Shown piece after piece: positions 9,350-18,506 of a stretch of 64,000 bases of DNA; positions within the stretch are counted from its first letter, which is position 1; every line of letters starts with the position of its first letter. The DNA is taken from the NCBI GenBank assembly GCA_020051695.1, contig JAGVQM010000042.1, positions 62,001-126,000 of the forward strand, given 5' to 3'. This stretch comes from Candidatus Zixiibacteriota bacterium. GTDB lineage: Bacteria; Zixibacteria; MSB-5A5; WJJR01; JAJRUJ01. The position numbers were made by a program, and so were the translations under genes. The notes below the pieces were generated by a model. That model made no database searches, was not told the DNA's origin, and saw nothing but the letters and a program-made list of their open reading frames with translations.

Positions 9350-9832
9350 ATGGATAAACGCCTTTGTGTCGTATTTTTCGCCGTCCTGACGATCATTTTT
9401 TCAACGTTGGCTTTCGGCCAGGAATCCGTCGATACGGCTATTCGAAACCGCGTCAAGCAATTTGAAGCAGCTTACAATTCCGGTAATGCCGACAGCACGG
9501 CGGCCATCTACGCGGTCGATGCCACGCACACCTTCGCGAACGGGCTCACGTATCGCGGGCGGGTCGAGATCGCCAACGGGCTCAAAGAGCAATTCGCCGG
9601 GCCGATGAAGGGCACACAGATAGCGCTTACGCCGCTGCATATCCGCGCGCTGTCCCCCGACATTGCCGTGGAAGAGGCGTCTTTTTCGCTTTCGGGTCTC
9701 AAAGACAGCAACGGGGCAGTCCTGCCGCCGATCGGCGGTTTTTGCCTGGTGGTCTATCAGAAAATCGGTGAACAGTGGTTCGTTGCGGCCGCGCAGTGCA
9801 TGGTTCCGCCGCCGGGATCTCAACCGAAATAG
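9350..9832 (+). CDS. Exported SnoaL/DUF4440-like (NTF2-fold) protein
   Basis: Small protein of about 160 residues. The ATG at 9350 is preferred because it follows AAAGGGGAATCTG and starts a signal peptide (MDKRLCVVFFAVLTIIFSTL, cleaved near AFGQES). The mature part has the pattern of the DUF4440/SnoaL-like NTF2 fold: VKQFEAAYNSGNADSTAAIY, then DATHTFANGLTYRGRVEI, then a C-terminal FCLVVYQKIGEQWFVAAAQC strand pair. Such domains act as small-molecule binders or isomerases, and the substrate cannot be read from sequence. It stands alone between the RAYT element and the sulfur locus. A longer reading frame from 9275 lacks support. Confidence 0.7.
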   Translation: MDKRLCVVFFAVLTIIFSTLAFGQESVDTAIRNRVKQFEAAYNSGNADSTAAIYAVDATHTFANGLTYRGRVEIANGLKEQFAGPMKGTQIALTPLHIRALSPDIAVEEASFSLSGLKDSNGAVLPPIGGFCLVVYQKIGEQWFVAAAQCMVPPPGSQPK

Positions 9833-10106
9833 ACCGGTCGGCGCCCGTTGCTTCACAATGTAAGTCCACGTTTCGTTCGGCCGGCGCCGGGTACGTTTGG
9901 CCATTCAGCCCCGACTGTGCCATTTCCGCCCGGTTTACTCCCAGCTTGTACCCAAAATTCACAAAGTTTTCCACAAAAACGGACTGTCTCCGTCCATGAA
10001 ATGCGCTCAATTTGCCGTTGAACGGACTTATTACTGACAAAAATAATCTTATTTGACTGCCCCGACTGGGTGGCCGGCAGTATAATGTCGAAAGAGGATA
10101 AAAAGC

Positions 10107-10250
10107 ATGAGAATTAAGGAGTTTGCGCCGGGCCGGCAAGCCCAACCGGAGACTGTGGACCGGGGCCTTGTGACCGAATGGTACAAAGTCGAAAAACGGT
10201 TCATTTTGACAACTATTCTCCCGATTCGCTTGCTCGAAACGGGAATCTAG
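10107..10250 (+). CDS. Possible small ORF (47 residues) upstream of qmoA
   Basis: An ATG at 10107 preceded by AAAGAGGATAAAAAGC opens a 47-codon frame beginning MRIKEFAPGRQAQPETVDRG and ending in LLETGI. The second half is hydrophobic (RFILTTILPIRLL). It resembles no family I know. The good ribosome binding site and location in the leader of qmoA make it worth noting, but it could be chance. The inverted repeat at 10220-10243 lies inside its 3' end. Confidence 0.25.
   Translation: MRIKEFAPGRQAQPETVDRGLVTEWYKVEKRFILTTILPIRLLETGI
10220..10243. repeat. Inverted repeat in the qmoA leader
   Basis: CCCGATTCG (10220-10228), loop CTTGCT, CGAAACGGG (10235-10243), one mismatch in nine pairs. It could be an operator or an RNA hairpin about 90 bases before the qmoA start. 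No T-run follows, so it is not a standard terminator. Confidence 0.4.
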
Positions 10251-10332
10251 TATTCTATGCACCTTGTGAATTTTGTAGTTTGCCGGCTGTACGAATTGGT
10301 GAGAAAGTTTACATAGCATACAGGAGTCTTCC

Positions 10333-11610
10333 ATGGCAGAGCATGCACCAGCCGAGAGTCCCTTGTCCGCGTCTATACTAGTTGTAGGCGGGGGAATGTC
10401 CGGGATGACCGCTGCAATCGAAGCGTCCGAGGTCGGCCATGAGGTGATTCTCCTCGAAAAAGGGCCGTCCCTGGGCGGAGCGGTGGCACGCATGAACCAG
10501 TATTTCCCGAAACTGTGCCCGCCGTTTTGCGGAGTGGAGATCAACTATAAGCGCTTGCGCACCAATAAGAACGTTCGGGTCATGACCCTGGCGGAGGTGG
10601 ACAGCATCTCCGGGTCCCCCGGCAATTATCAGGTCCAGATTAAAGTCAACCCGCGTTTTGTCAACGAGAAGTGCACCGCCTGTGGCGAATGCGCCAAAGT
10701 CTGTGAACTTGAACGCGATAACGACCACAACTGGGGGATGGACAAGACCAAAGCGGTTTATTTGCCGCACAAAATGGCCTACCCGATGCGTTATGTGGTC
10801 GATCCGGCCTTTGCGGGCGACCAAAAGATGAAGGTCTGCGCCGAGGCCTGCGAGTACGGCGCTATCGAACTGGACCAGAAGCCCCGAACGGTTTCGGCCA
10901 AAGTCGGCTCGATTGTGTGGGCCACCGGCTGGGTGCCATACGACGCGACCAAGATGGAAAACCTCGGGTTCGGCCGCATTCCCAATGTAATCACCAACGT
11001 CATGATGGAGCGGGTGGCCTCCGAAGACGGCCCGACCGGCGGGAAGATCCTGCGGCCCTCGGACAAAACCGAAATCAAGTCGATCGCTTTCGTTCAGTGC
11101 GCGGGCTCGCGTGATGATAATCACCTGCCGTATTGCTCGGCGGTGTGTTGTATGGCCTCGATGAAGCAGGCCACCTATGTCCGCGAGCAATATCCGGAAG
11201 CCGAAATTCATGTGTTTTATATCGATATCCGTTCCCCGGGCCGGCTGGAAGATTTCTACATGAAGATGCAGAAAGACGAGAAAATGTATTTCCGGCGCGG
11301 CAAAGTAGCCAAAATCACCGAGGAAAACAACGGTGATGTCACGCTCGAAGCTGAAGATACGCTGACCGGCAAGATGCAGAAAGCCACGGTGAATCTGGCC
11401 GTGCTGGCCACCGGGATGGTGCCGGCCACCGCGGCAGTCAAGCCGCCGATTAGCGTGGAGACCGACGATTACGGTTTCCTGTTGCAGAAAGACGGCGCGC
11501 CGGTCATCGGCGCGGGCACGACGGTCCGGCCGCTGGAAGTCTCGGCCACGGTGCAGGACGGTACCGGCGCCGCGCTTAAGGGGATTATCGCCGCGGGGGG
11601 AGGTCACTGA
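10333..11610 (+). CDS. qmoA: QmoA, HdrA-like flavoprotein subunit of the Qmo complex
   Basis: Subunit of the quinone-interacting membrane-bound oxidoreductase, which links the quinone pool to APS reductase in sulfate reducers. The 425 residues start with an FAD-binding dinucleotide fold (VVGGGMSGMTAAIEA, residues 18-32) and the LGGAVARMNQYFPKLCPPFCG segment. A cysteine cluster CTACGECAKVCELE follows, then the HdrA-like VQCAGSRD and YCSAVCCM motifs. It is shorter than methanogen HdrA, as expected for QmoA. An AGGAG box lies 7 bases before ATG. It overlaps qmoB by one base (TGATG), so the two are translationally coupled. Confidence 0.92.
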   Translation: MAEHAPAESPLSASILVVGGGMSGMTAAIEASEVGHEVILLEKGPSLGGAVARMNQYFPKLCPPFCGVEINYKRLRTNKNVRVMTLAEVDSISGSPGNYQVQIKVNPRFVNEKCTACGECAKVCELERDNDHNWGMDKTKAVYLPHKMAYPMRYVVDPAFAGDQKMKVCAEACEYGAIELDQKPRTVSAKVGSIVWATGWVPYDATKMENLGFGRIPNVITNVMMERVASEDGPTGGKILRPSDKTEIKSIAFVQCAGSRDDNHLPYCSAVCCMASMKQATYVREQYPEAEIHVFYIDIRSPGRLEDFYMKMQKDEKMYFRRGKVAKITEENNGDVTLEAEDTLTGKMQKATVNLAVLATGMVPATAAVKPPISVETDDYGFLLQKDGAPVIGAGTTVRPLEVSATVQDGTGAALKGIIAAGGGH

Positions 11611-13853
11611 TGGACACCAAAGTTGGGGTTTATATCTGCACCGGCTGCGATATCGGCAAGGGGCTGGACATCGACAAACTTGTCGAGACGACCAAGGCGG
11701 ACAGCAAACCCAAAGTCTGCAAAACACATGCGGCTTTTTGCTCCCCCGAGGGGGCTCAACTCATCCACGATGATATCAAAGCCGAGGGACTGAACCGCGT
11801 GGCAGTCTGTGCCTGCTCCCAGCGCTATTTCGCGGACGTCTTCGATTTTGGGAAGGAAGTCCTGGTCGACCGAGCCAACCTGCGCGAGCACGTGGTCTGG
11901 TCGCACCGAGACTGCGAGGCCGAAGATATACAGGCCATGGCCGAAGACTACGTACGCATGTCCGTGACCCGGCTGCAAAACACCGAACCGCCTGTCCCAT
12001 TTGTGGAAAAGACCAGTAAAGCCGTGTTGGTCATCGGCGGCGGGATCACCGGGATGAATTCGGCGCTGTCCGCGGCGGCGGCGGGGTATGATGTCGTCCT
12101 GGTCGAAAAAGAAGCAGAGCTTGGCGGCTGGGCGGCGAAATTTTCCAAAGTTTTTCCCAAGCTGCCGCCATACCGTGACCTGCAGCCGAACGGTGTCGAT
12201 GAATTGGCGCAGAAGGTAAAGGGTCATAGCAGGATTGCCGTCAGGATTTCCACAACGGTGACCAAAACTTCCGGCCAGCCCGGCCAGTTTGTTGTCAGCC
12301 TGCAAAATGGTGGTGCCCCGGAAGAGCTCCAGGTCGGCGCCATCGTCCAAGCCACCGGCTTTGTGCCTTACAATCCGCAGAAACTGGCCTATCTCGGTTA
12401 TGGCAAATCGCCGAATGTGGTGACCAATGTCGAGCTGGAACAATTGGTCAAAGACAACAGGTTGGTGCGGCCCTCCGACGGCAAACCACCGGAGAGTGTG
12501 GTGTTTATCCAGTGCGCCGGTTCGCGAGACGAGCAACATTTGCCGTACTGTTCGGCGGTGTGCTGCCGGGTGTCGCTCAAGCAGGCGCTGTATGTCCGCG
12601 AAAAATATCCGGACGCCAGGATTTATATCATTTATAAAGACCTGCGTTCGCCGGCCCAGTATGAGCGGTTTTATGCGCGGGTGCAGGAGGACGACGGGAT
12701 TTTCATGTCCAAAGGTGAAATTACCTCCGTCGAATCGATTCCGGGTGACCGCGTGGCGGTGGAGGCCGACGAAACCCTGCTTGGCGAAAAAATAAAAATC
12801 GAGGCCGACCTGGTAGTGCTGGCTGCGGGGATGGTCCCGACAACAAAAGTCGGTGAAGTCGAACCGGGCGCGGTGGGCGAAACCCCGGCCGAGCCGGCCG
12901 ACGGCAAAATGGCCGACGGCAAAAAGGCCGCCGAGTCCGCCGAAGCGGGCGCGAAAATCCTTAACCTGACGTACCGGCAGGGCACCGACCTGCCGACGCT
13001 GAAATACGGGTTCCCCGATTCGCATTTCATTTGTTTCCCCTATGAAACTCGCCGGACCGGCATTTACGCCGCCGGGACAGTGCGGGCCCCGATGGACATG
13101 GCTACGGCCACAAACGACGCCTATGGCGCGGCGCTGAAAGCCATCCAGTCGGTCGAGTGTTCAGCCGCCGGCCGCGCGGTCCATCCCCGGGCGGGCGATG
13201 AAAGTTACCCGGATTTCTTCTTCCAGAGATGTACGCAATGCAAGCGCTGCACCGAGGAATGCCCGTTCGGGACACTGGATGAGGACGACAAAGGCACGCC
13301 GAAGCTTAATCCGTTGCGTTGCCGGCGTTGCGGGATCTGCCTGGGGGCTTGCCCCGAGCGGATTATCAGCTTCAAGAATTACAACGTCAATTCGATTTCG
13401 CAGATGATCAAGGCGATTCACATCCCCGATGAATTTGAGGAAAAGCCGCGCATCCTGGCGTTTATGTGTGAGAACGACGCTTATCCCGCGCTGGATATGG
13501 TCGGCGCCAAGCGCATGCAGTACAACGCGATGGTGCGGGTGATTCCGGTGCGCTGCATTGGGGCGACTAATGTGGTGTGGCTGGGTGATGCGCTGGCCTC
13601 GGGCTTCGACGGGATTATCCTGATCGGCTGCAAGCGCGGCGATGATTACCAGTGCCATTATGTGCGCGGGAGCGAGTTGGCCCACACGCGGATGGGGAAT
13701 GTGCAGGAAAAATTAAAACAACTGGTCCTCGAACCGGAACGAGTCGAAATCCACGAGTTGCCGATTAGTGATTTCTATCGGATACCGCAGATCTTCGATG
13801 ATTTCCTTAAGGTTATCGAGGATGTCGGCCCGAACCCCTACAAGGGTATGTAA
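11610..13853 (+). CDS. qmoB: QmoB, HdrA/MvhD-fusion subunit of the Qmo complex
   Basis: Second flavin/iron-sulfur subunit of the Qmo complex, 747 residues. It has an N-terminal HdrA-like part with the GVYICTGCDIGKGLD start, an FAD site (VIGGGITGMNSALSAAAAGY) and the VQCAGSRDEQHLPYCSAVCC block. Two [4Fe-4S] motifs follow (CTQCKRCTEECPFG and CRRCGICLGACPE). The C-terminal 130 residues are an MvhD-like domain with a [2Fe-2S]-type cysteine set (MCEND, RCIGA, GCKRGDDYQC). A repetitive low-complexity insert (EPADGKMADGKKAAESAEAG) lies near residues 428-450. qmoC is not found downstream; a run of eleven G and then the dsrA promoter region follow. Confidence 0.92.
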   Translation: MDTKVGVYICTGCDIGKGLDIDKLVETTKADSKPKVCKTHAAFCSPEGAQLIHDDIKAEGLNRVAVCACSQRYFADVFDFGKEVLVDRANLREHVVWSHRDCEAEDIQAMAEDYVRMSVTRLQNTEPPVPFVEKTSKAVLVIGGGITGMNSALSAAAAGYDVVLVEKEAELGGWAAKFSKVFPKLPPYRDLQPNGVDELAQKVKGHSRIAVRISTTVTKTSGQPGQFVVSLQNGGAPEELQVGAIVQATGFVPYNPQKLAYLGYGKSPNVVTNVELEQLVKDNRLVRPSDGKPPESVVFIQCAGSRDEQHLPYCSAVCCRVSLKQALYVREKYPDARIYIIYKDLRSPAQYERFYARVQEDDGIFMSKGEITSVESIPGDRVAVEADETLLGEKIKIEADLVVLAAGMVPTTKVGEVEPGAVGETPAEPADGKMADGKKAAESAEAGAKILNLTYRQGTDLPTLKYGFPDSHFICFPYETRRTGIYAAGTVRAPMDMATATNDAYGAALKAIQSVECSAAGRAVHPRAGDESYPDFFFQRCTQCKRCTEECPFGTLDEDDKGTPKLNPLRCRRCGICLGACPERIISFKNYNVNSISQMIKAIHIPDEFEEKPRILAFMCENDAYPALDMVGAKRMQYNAMVRVIPVRCIGATNVVWLGDALASGFDGIILIGCKRGDDYQCHYVRGSELAHTRMGNVQEKLKQLVLEPERVEIHELPISDFYRIPQIFDDFLKVIEDVGPNPYKGM

Positions 13854-14206
13854 TTTCGGGGGGGGGGGTGAACCGGTTATCGACAGGAGGAACAGAAAAC
13901 CCGGCACACCAGCGGTTATCGTATGCAATTTGTGTCCGGCTGCCGGACAGCCGTGGGGGCGCATTTTAATTGTCAGGTTCACGGGATTTTGACCCTAATG
14001 CGCTTGACACTTTTTGTGAAAAATATTACGTAATCGGTGTTTTTGCCGGGGTTTAAGTTGTTTTGGGCAAGGTTATTCCGCCTCGGAGGTGGATCCGCAA
14101 TCGCGTATACGAACCCGATCATACAACGGCGTCGGATTTAACCGGCAAATCGAGAGTAAGAAATTTCAATTAATAGGTCTGGTGTTTCAAGCATAAAGGA
14201 GTACGT
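13854..14206. promoter_or_regulatory. Leader and promoter region of dsrA
   Basis: 353 bases without a gene. Directly after the qmoB stop is a homopolymer of eleven G (13858-13868). TTGACA at 14004-14009 is a perfect -35 box, but no clear -10 box sits at the right distance; TATTAC at 14024 is only 14 bases away. Just downstream is the perfect palindrome ATTACGTAAT (14025-14034), a possible operator. The dsrA start is preceded by AAAGGAG with 5 bases spacing, the strongest ribosome binding site of the sulfur locus. The promoter reading is inference. Confidence 0.45.
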
Positions 14207-15427
14207 ATGGCGGGAGCAACGTACAAAACACCAAAACTCGACGAGCTCGAGAAGGGCCCCTGGCCGAGTTTTGTGAAGGAAATCAAAATGGCCGCCCGAA
14301 GAAGCCCGATGGCCAACGACCTGCTGGGACAGCTGGAAAAGTCCTACACGGAGAAAATCGGGTATTGGAAGCATGGCGGCATTGTCGGCGTCATGGGTTA
14401 CGGCGGCGGTGTCATTGGCCGCTATTCCCAGCTGCCCGAGGAGTTCCCCGGTGTTTCGCATTTTCACACGATTCGTGTCAATCAGCCGGCGGGCTGGTTT
14501 TATACCAGCAAAGCCCTGCGCGGTATTTGCGACATGTGGGAAAAGCGCGGATCGGGCCTGACGAATATGCACGGCTCCACCGGTGATATCGTCCTGCTCG
14601 GGACGGTCACCGATCAACTGGAACCAATTTTTGCCGAATTGACTGCGACTGGTTTCGATCTTGGCGGTTCTGGGTCGGACGTCCGGACGCCGAGCTGCTG
14701 TTGCGGGAAGGCGCGTTGTGAATGGGCCTGTTACGACACGATGGCCGTTTGCTATGATTTCACGATGTCCTTCCAGGATGAGCTGCACCGACCGGCATTC
14801 CCCTACAAGTATAAATTTAAATTTGCCGGCTGCCCGAATGACTGTGTGGCATCGGTGGCCCGCTCAGACATGTCGTTCATCGGCACCTGGCGCGACGATA
14901 TCAAGGTCAACGCGGAAGAGGTCAAAAAGTATGTGGACGGCGGTCTTGATATTATCAACAATGTTGTGCTGAACTGCCCCGGCAAGTGTATGAAGTGGGA
15001 CGGCAAGAAGCTGGAAATTGACAATGATTCCTGCCGTCACTGCATGCACTGTATCAACGTCATGCCCAAGGCGCTGGCCCCGGGTGACGATCGCGGCGCC
15101 TGTATCCTCATCGGCTCCAAAGCGCCGATCGTCGAAGGCGCGCTTTTGTCCTCCGTGCTGATCCCGTTCATCAAAATGGAACCGCCGTACACGGAGATCA
15201 AGGAAATCATCGAGCGGATCTGGGACCTGTGGTGCGAAGAGGGCAAGGCCCGGGAACGCGTGGGTGAATTCATCCAGCGTGTCGGAATGGGCAATTTCCT
15301 GGAAGCCATCGAAGTGGAACCACTGGCCGAGATGGTGGCCCACCCGCGGGAAAACCCGTATGTCTTCTACGAAGATTACTTTGAAGAAGGCGACGAGGAC
15401 GAAGACGAAGAGGAAGAAGAAGGGTAA
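14207..15427 (+). CDS. dsrA: Dissimilatory sulfite reductase alpha subunit, reductive type
   Basis: Alpha subunit of DsrAB, the cytoplasmic siroheme enzyme that reduces sulfite to sulfur bound on DsrC. 406 residues. Siroheme/[4Fe-4S] cysteines are visible in [13 protein letters not shown] (residues 163-175) and AGCPNDC (209, 213). The inserted ferredoxin domain has CPGKC and CRHCMHC (residues 257-282). The start [20 protein letters not shown] and the motif [20 protein letters not shown] are typical of reductive DsrA. The last 15 residues are almost purely acidic ([14 protein letters not shown]), which is unusual. dsrB follows after 67 bases and dsrD is present, both supporting the reductive direction. 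Confidence 0.97.
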   Translation: MAGATYKTPKLDELEKGPWPSFVKEIKMAARRSPMANDLLGQLEKSYTEKIGYWKHGGIVGVMGYGGGVIGRYSQLPEEFPGVSHFHTIRVNQPAGWFYTSKALRGICDMWEKRGSGLTNMHGSTGDIVLLGTVTDQLEPIFAELTATGFDLGGSGSDVRTPSCCCGKARCEWACYDTMAVCYDFTMSFQDELHRPAFPYKYKFKFAGCPNDCVASVARSDMSFIGTWRDDIKVNAEEVKKYVDGGLDIINNVVLNCPGKCMKWDGKKLEIDNDSCRHCMHCINVMPKALAPGDDRGACILIGSKAPIVEGALLSSVLIPFIKMEPPYTEIKEIIERIWDLWCEEGKARERVGEFIQRVGMGNFLEAIEVEPLAEMVAHPRENPYVFYEDYFEEGDEDEDEEEEEG

Positions 15428-15494
15428 CCGGGACCGACGACAGTCAGAATGTCCGGTAATCGAGAACAAGAACTTTCGGATGATGAGGTAGAAT

Positions 15495-16577
15495 ATGGCC
15501 GTTGACATGTCAGAAAGAAAGACGGATTTTGGTCCGCCGCATTATGAGCAGTTTCTGCCGCCGATCATTAAGGAAAATTATGGAAAGTGGAAATACCATG
15601 AGGTCCTTAAGCCCGGTGTGATGGTCCACGTCAGTGCGAGTGGCGCCAGACTTTATACCGTACGCGCGGGTTCACCGCGTCTGATCAGCATCGACAAAAT
15701 CCGCAACTACTGTGACTTGGCGGACAAATACTGTGGCGGGTACCTGCGTTTTACCAGCCGCCATAACGTGGAATTTCTGCTGACCGACCAGAAGAACATC
15801 GATCCGTTAATTGCCGACCTCAAAGCGCTCGGCCACCCGGTCGGCGGGATAGGCAATGCCATCTCCAGCATCGTGCATACGCAGGGCTGGGTCCACTGCC
15901 ATTCGGCGGCCACCGATGCGTCGGGGATTGTCAAGTCGGTGATGGATGAACTGTGCGAATATTTCACCAGTACCAAACTACCGGGCAAGCTGCGGATCGC
16001 GCTGGCTTGCTGTTTGAATATGTGCGGCGCGGTCCACTGTTCGGATATCGCGATCCTGGGTATCCACCGCCGCCCGCCGCAGGTCAAGCATGACCGGCTG
16101 CGCAAGGAATGTGAAATCCCGTCCGTCGTGGCGGCCTGCCCGACCGCGGCAATCCGGCCGATAATGGTCGACGGCAATCCATCGGTGGAGATCCTCGAAG
16201 AAAATTGCATGTTCTGTGCGAACTGCTACACCGTCTGCCCGTCGCTGCCGTTGAACGACCCGTTGAATGACGGGGTGTCCATCTGGGTCGGCGGCAAGGT
16301 ATCCAACGCCCGCCATGAACCGATGTTCTCCAAGCTGGCGATCCCGTTTATCCCGAACAATCCGCCGCGCTGGCCGGAAGTTGTCTCGGCAGTGAAGGGA
16401 CTGGTCGAATTGTGGGCCGCCAACGCCCGGCCATACGAACGGATGGGCGAATGGATCGAACGGATTACCTGGCCCAAGTTCTTCCGGATGGCAGGCATCG
16501 AGTTCCAGAAGGAACATATCGATGACTTTAAGCATGCCGGACTGACGTACAAACGGTCCGCGCAGCTGACCAGATAA
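15495..16577 (+). CDS. dsrB: Dissimilatory sulfite reductase beta subunit
   Basis: Beta subunit of DsrAB, 360 residues, the subunit that carries catalytic siroheme in the known enzymes. Motifs include [29 protein letters not shown] with the siroheme-linked cysteines, and a ferredoxin domain [18 protein letters not shown]. The start ATG at 15495 follows GATGAGGTAGAAT. It forms one operon with dsrA (67-base gap) and dsrD (12-base gap). All cluster ligands look intact, so a working enzyme is expected. Confidence 0.97.
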   Translation: MAVDMSERKTDFGPPHYEQFLPPIIKENYGKWKYHEVLKPGVMVHVSASGARLYTVRAGSPRLISIDKIRNYCDLADKYCGGYLRFTSRHNVEFLLTDQKNIDPLIADLKALGHPVGGIGNAISSIVHTQGWVHCHSAATDASGIVKSVMDELCEYFTSTKLPGKLRIALACCLNMCGAVHCSDIAILGIHRRPPQVKHDRLRKECEIPSVVAACPTAAIRPIMVDGNPSVEILEENCMFCANCYTVCPSLPLNDPLNDGVSIWVGGKVSNARHEPMFSKLAIPFIPNNPPRWPEVVSAVKGLVELWAANARPYERMGEWIERITWPKFFRMAGIEFQKEHIDDFKHAGLTYKRSAQLTR

Positions 16578-16589
16578 AGGGGTGTCATT

Positions 16590-16841
16590 GTGGCTGACAT
16601 GGTTTCCGCGAGCGAAGTCGCCGAGGCGATGTACAAAATGGTCAAAGAATCGATGGGCCAGAAAAAGCTTAAACCAACCGACCTGACCAAGGCCATGCTC
16701 GAAATCTACGAGGGCCGGGTGGACAAAGCCACATGCAAAGCCGCGATCAAGGAATTGGTGAACGGCGGCAAGTGTGTGTACACGTATTTCGGCGGCAGTT
16801 ATCTGGAAATTCCGCACCGGGAGGGAGCCGCCAACGATTAG
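16590..16841 (+). CDS. dsrD: DsrD, allosteric activator of DsrAB
   Basis: Small winged-helix-like protein, 83 residues, known as a marker of sulfite/sulfate reducers and shown in other bacteria to stimulate DsrAB. The sequence MADMVSASEVAEAMYKMVKE, then KKLKPTDLTKAMLEIYEGR and KCVYTYFGGSYLEIP, fits the family end to end. Translation starts at GTG 16590 with an AAAGGGG box upstream. Its place directly after dsrB is the usual one. Confidence 0.93.
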   Translation: MADMVSASEVAEAMYKMVKESMGQKKLKPTDLTKAMLEIYEGRVDKATCKAAIKELVNGGKCVYTYFGGSYLEIPHREGAAND

Positions 16842-16876
16842 TTGGCGGTCGTCCGTCTTTGCGGTCGAAAGGCGCC

Positions 16877-18316
16877 ATGAGTGAGGTGGGTGCGCGCATA
16901 ACCATCGCCGGGACCTCCGGCGATGCGGGGAAGACCCTGCTGTCTTTGGGCCTGCTCGGCGCGTGGCGGCGTCGAAAGCTGAAAACCGTGGCCTTTAAAA
17001 AGGGACCGGATTTCATCGACGCCGCCTGGCTGGGGCGGGCTGCGGGGCAGACTGCGCGCAATCTGGACTCGTTTCTGATGGATGACCGGGCAATTTTACG
17101 GTCGTTTGTCACGCATGCTGCCGGCGCCGATATCGCGGTCATTGAGGGCAATCGCGGGATACATGATGGCCGCGATGCGCAAGGCACGCATTCGACGGCC
17201 GCCCTGGCGGCAATGCTCGAATCACCGGTCATCCTGATCCACCAGGTCCGCAAAGCCACTCGCACCGCCGCCGCGGCGATGATGGGGTGTTGCACGTTTG
17301 ACTCGCGCATCACGATTGCCGGTGTGGTGCTCAATGGTGTGGCCGGCAAGCGACATCGGGACGTCATCACCGAGTCATTGGCCGCAGCCGGGGGGCCGCC
17401 GGTCGTCGGGGCGATCCCGCAACTGGATGGTTCATTTCTGCCGGGCCGGCATCTCGGGCTGGTCACCCCGGAAGAACATCCCGTTCCCGAAAAAGTTTTG
17501 CAACAAGCCACAGACATCGTGTCGGAGTATGTCGACATCGACCGTGTCTTTGCTCTGGCCGGGGCGGCGACACCGCTATCCAACAGCGAGCCTCCCGTGG
17601 TTTCTGCGCCGGTCGGCGGCGGCGCCGTGCGCCTGGGGTATTTTCGGGATTCGGCGTTTTCGTTTTACTACCCGGAGAATCTCGAAGCGCTGCGCCGGGC
17701 GGGCGCGGAATTGATCGCTGTCTCGTCGTTGACGGACACCATGTTGCCCGAGACACTCGACGGGCTGTATCTCGGGGGCGGATTTCCGGAGACCCATGCC
17801 GTCCGGCTGGCCGACAATTCGAAGATGCGGGAATCAGTTCGTCGCGCGGCTGCAGCAGGTATGCCGATGTATGCCGAATGCGGCGGCCTGGTCTATCTGG
17901 GTGAATCACTGACGGTGGACGACCGGATGTATCCGCTGGCCGGTGTTTTTCCAGTCCGGCTGACCCTGGAGAAAAAGCCGCAGGGTCACGGGTATGCGCG
18001 GCTGATCGTCGACAGTGATAATCCGTTTTTTGCGGCGGGTACGCTGATCAACGCGCACGAGTTTCACTATACGCACATCACAGAGTCTGTAGATGATGTA
18101 CACACTGCCTGTGCCGTTGATTTCGGCGCAGGTGCGTTGGCGGGCCGTGACGGTTTAACGACAGGCCGCGTCATGGCTTGTTACGCTCATCTTCATGCGC
18201 TGGGGACTCCGGCATGGGCGCCGGCATTTATCCGTCTGGCCCGGGAATACCGCGCGGGCCGGATTGCCGGTCCGCATATGGGTTGTCATGTGTGTTGTGC
18301 CGTATCCGGCGCCTAG
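16877..18316 (+). CDS. dsrN: DsrN, CobB/CbiA-like siroheme amidase
   Basis: ATP- and glutamine-dependent amidase of the cobyrinic acid a,c-diamide synthase family. In dsr clusters it is thought to amidate siroheme to siroheme amide for DsrAB. 479 residues from ATG at 16877 (GAAAGGCGCC upstream). A P-loop (ITIAGTSGDAGKTLLSLGL) begins the N-terminal domain and a VIEGNRGIHDGRD motif follows. The C-terminal class I glutamine amidotransferase domain has GGGFPE and MYAECGGLVYLGE with the nucleophilic cysteine. A cobalamin role cannot be ruled out from sequence, but the position after dsrD decides for DsrN. Confidence 0.9.
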   Translation: MSEVGARITIAGTSGDAGKTLLSLGLLGAWRRRKLKTVAFKKGPDFIDAAWLGRAAGQTARNLDSFLMDDRAILRSFVTHAAGADIAVIEGNRGIHDGRDAQGTHSTAALAAMLESPVILIHQVRKATRTAAAAMMGCCTFDSRITIAGVVLNGVAGKRHRDVITESLAAAGGPPVVGAIPQLDGSFLPGRHLGLVTPEEHPVPEKVLQQATDIVSEYVDIDRVFALAGAATPLSNSEPPVVSAPVGGGAVRLGYFRDSAFSFYYPENLEALRRAGAELIAVSSLTDTMLPETLDGLYLGGGFPETHAVRLADNSKMRESVRRAAAAGMPMYAECGGLVYLGESLTVDDRMYPLAGVFPVRLTLEKKPQGHGYARLIVDSDNPFFAAGTLINAHEFHYTHITESVDDVHTACAVDFGAGALAGRDGLTTGRVMACYAHLHALGTPAWAPAFIRLAREYRAGRIAGPHMGCHVCCAVSGA

Positions 18317-18506
18317 CCGGCGCAGGTAAGGAACCGGGAGAACCGAAGATGACGGCCGCTCGCGGCCGGGTACCAGGTGAAGAAGCAATAAGGCGGGACT
18401 GACGAAATCCGGCAGCACGCGGGGAAGAATTCCGGCGTTGAAACAGAGGATGGACTATCAACCGGCTGGGACGGGGCCAGTGCCTGAAGCGTAGAGGAAA
18501 GTCATC
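18317..18506. other. Gap between dsrN and dsrL with a GC-rich hairpin
   Basis: 190 bases with no coding frame that looks real. It contains a perfect hairpin GGCCGC (18354-18359), TC, GCGGCC (18362-18367). The right end has GTAGAGGAAAGTCATC, the dsrL ribosome binding site. It could be an RNA-processing or attenuation point between dsrABDN and dsrL. No known riboswitch was recognised. Confidence 0.35.

Larger units (their letters stand above)
9833..10332. other. 500-base intergenic region upstream of qmoA
   Basis: No recognised gene fills this stretch. It holds a possible 47-codon reading frame at 10107-10250 and an inverted repeat at 10220-10243, listed separately. TATAAT occurs at 10081-10086 but lacks a well-placed -35 box (TTGACT at 10053 is 22 bases away). 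TTGACA at 10206-10211 also lacks a partner. The qmoA ribosome binding site is AGGAG at the right edge. It probably carries the promoter and leader of the qmo transcript. Confidence 0.5.

Noticed and set aside
10378-13025. Long minus-strand open frames (449 and 473 codons) opposite qmoA and qmoB
   Set aside because: Their sequences look like antisense translation (rich in H, R, G, Q) with no domain, while the plus strand encodes complete QmoA and QmoB.
18317-18506. GAGGAAAGTC-like string suggesting RNase P RNA or a cobalamin riboswitch
   Set aside because: The string is only the dsrL ribosome binding site. The region is far too short for RNase P RNA, and the riboswitch core boxes are not present.
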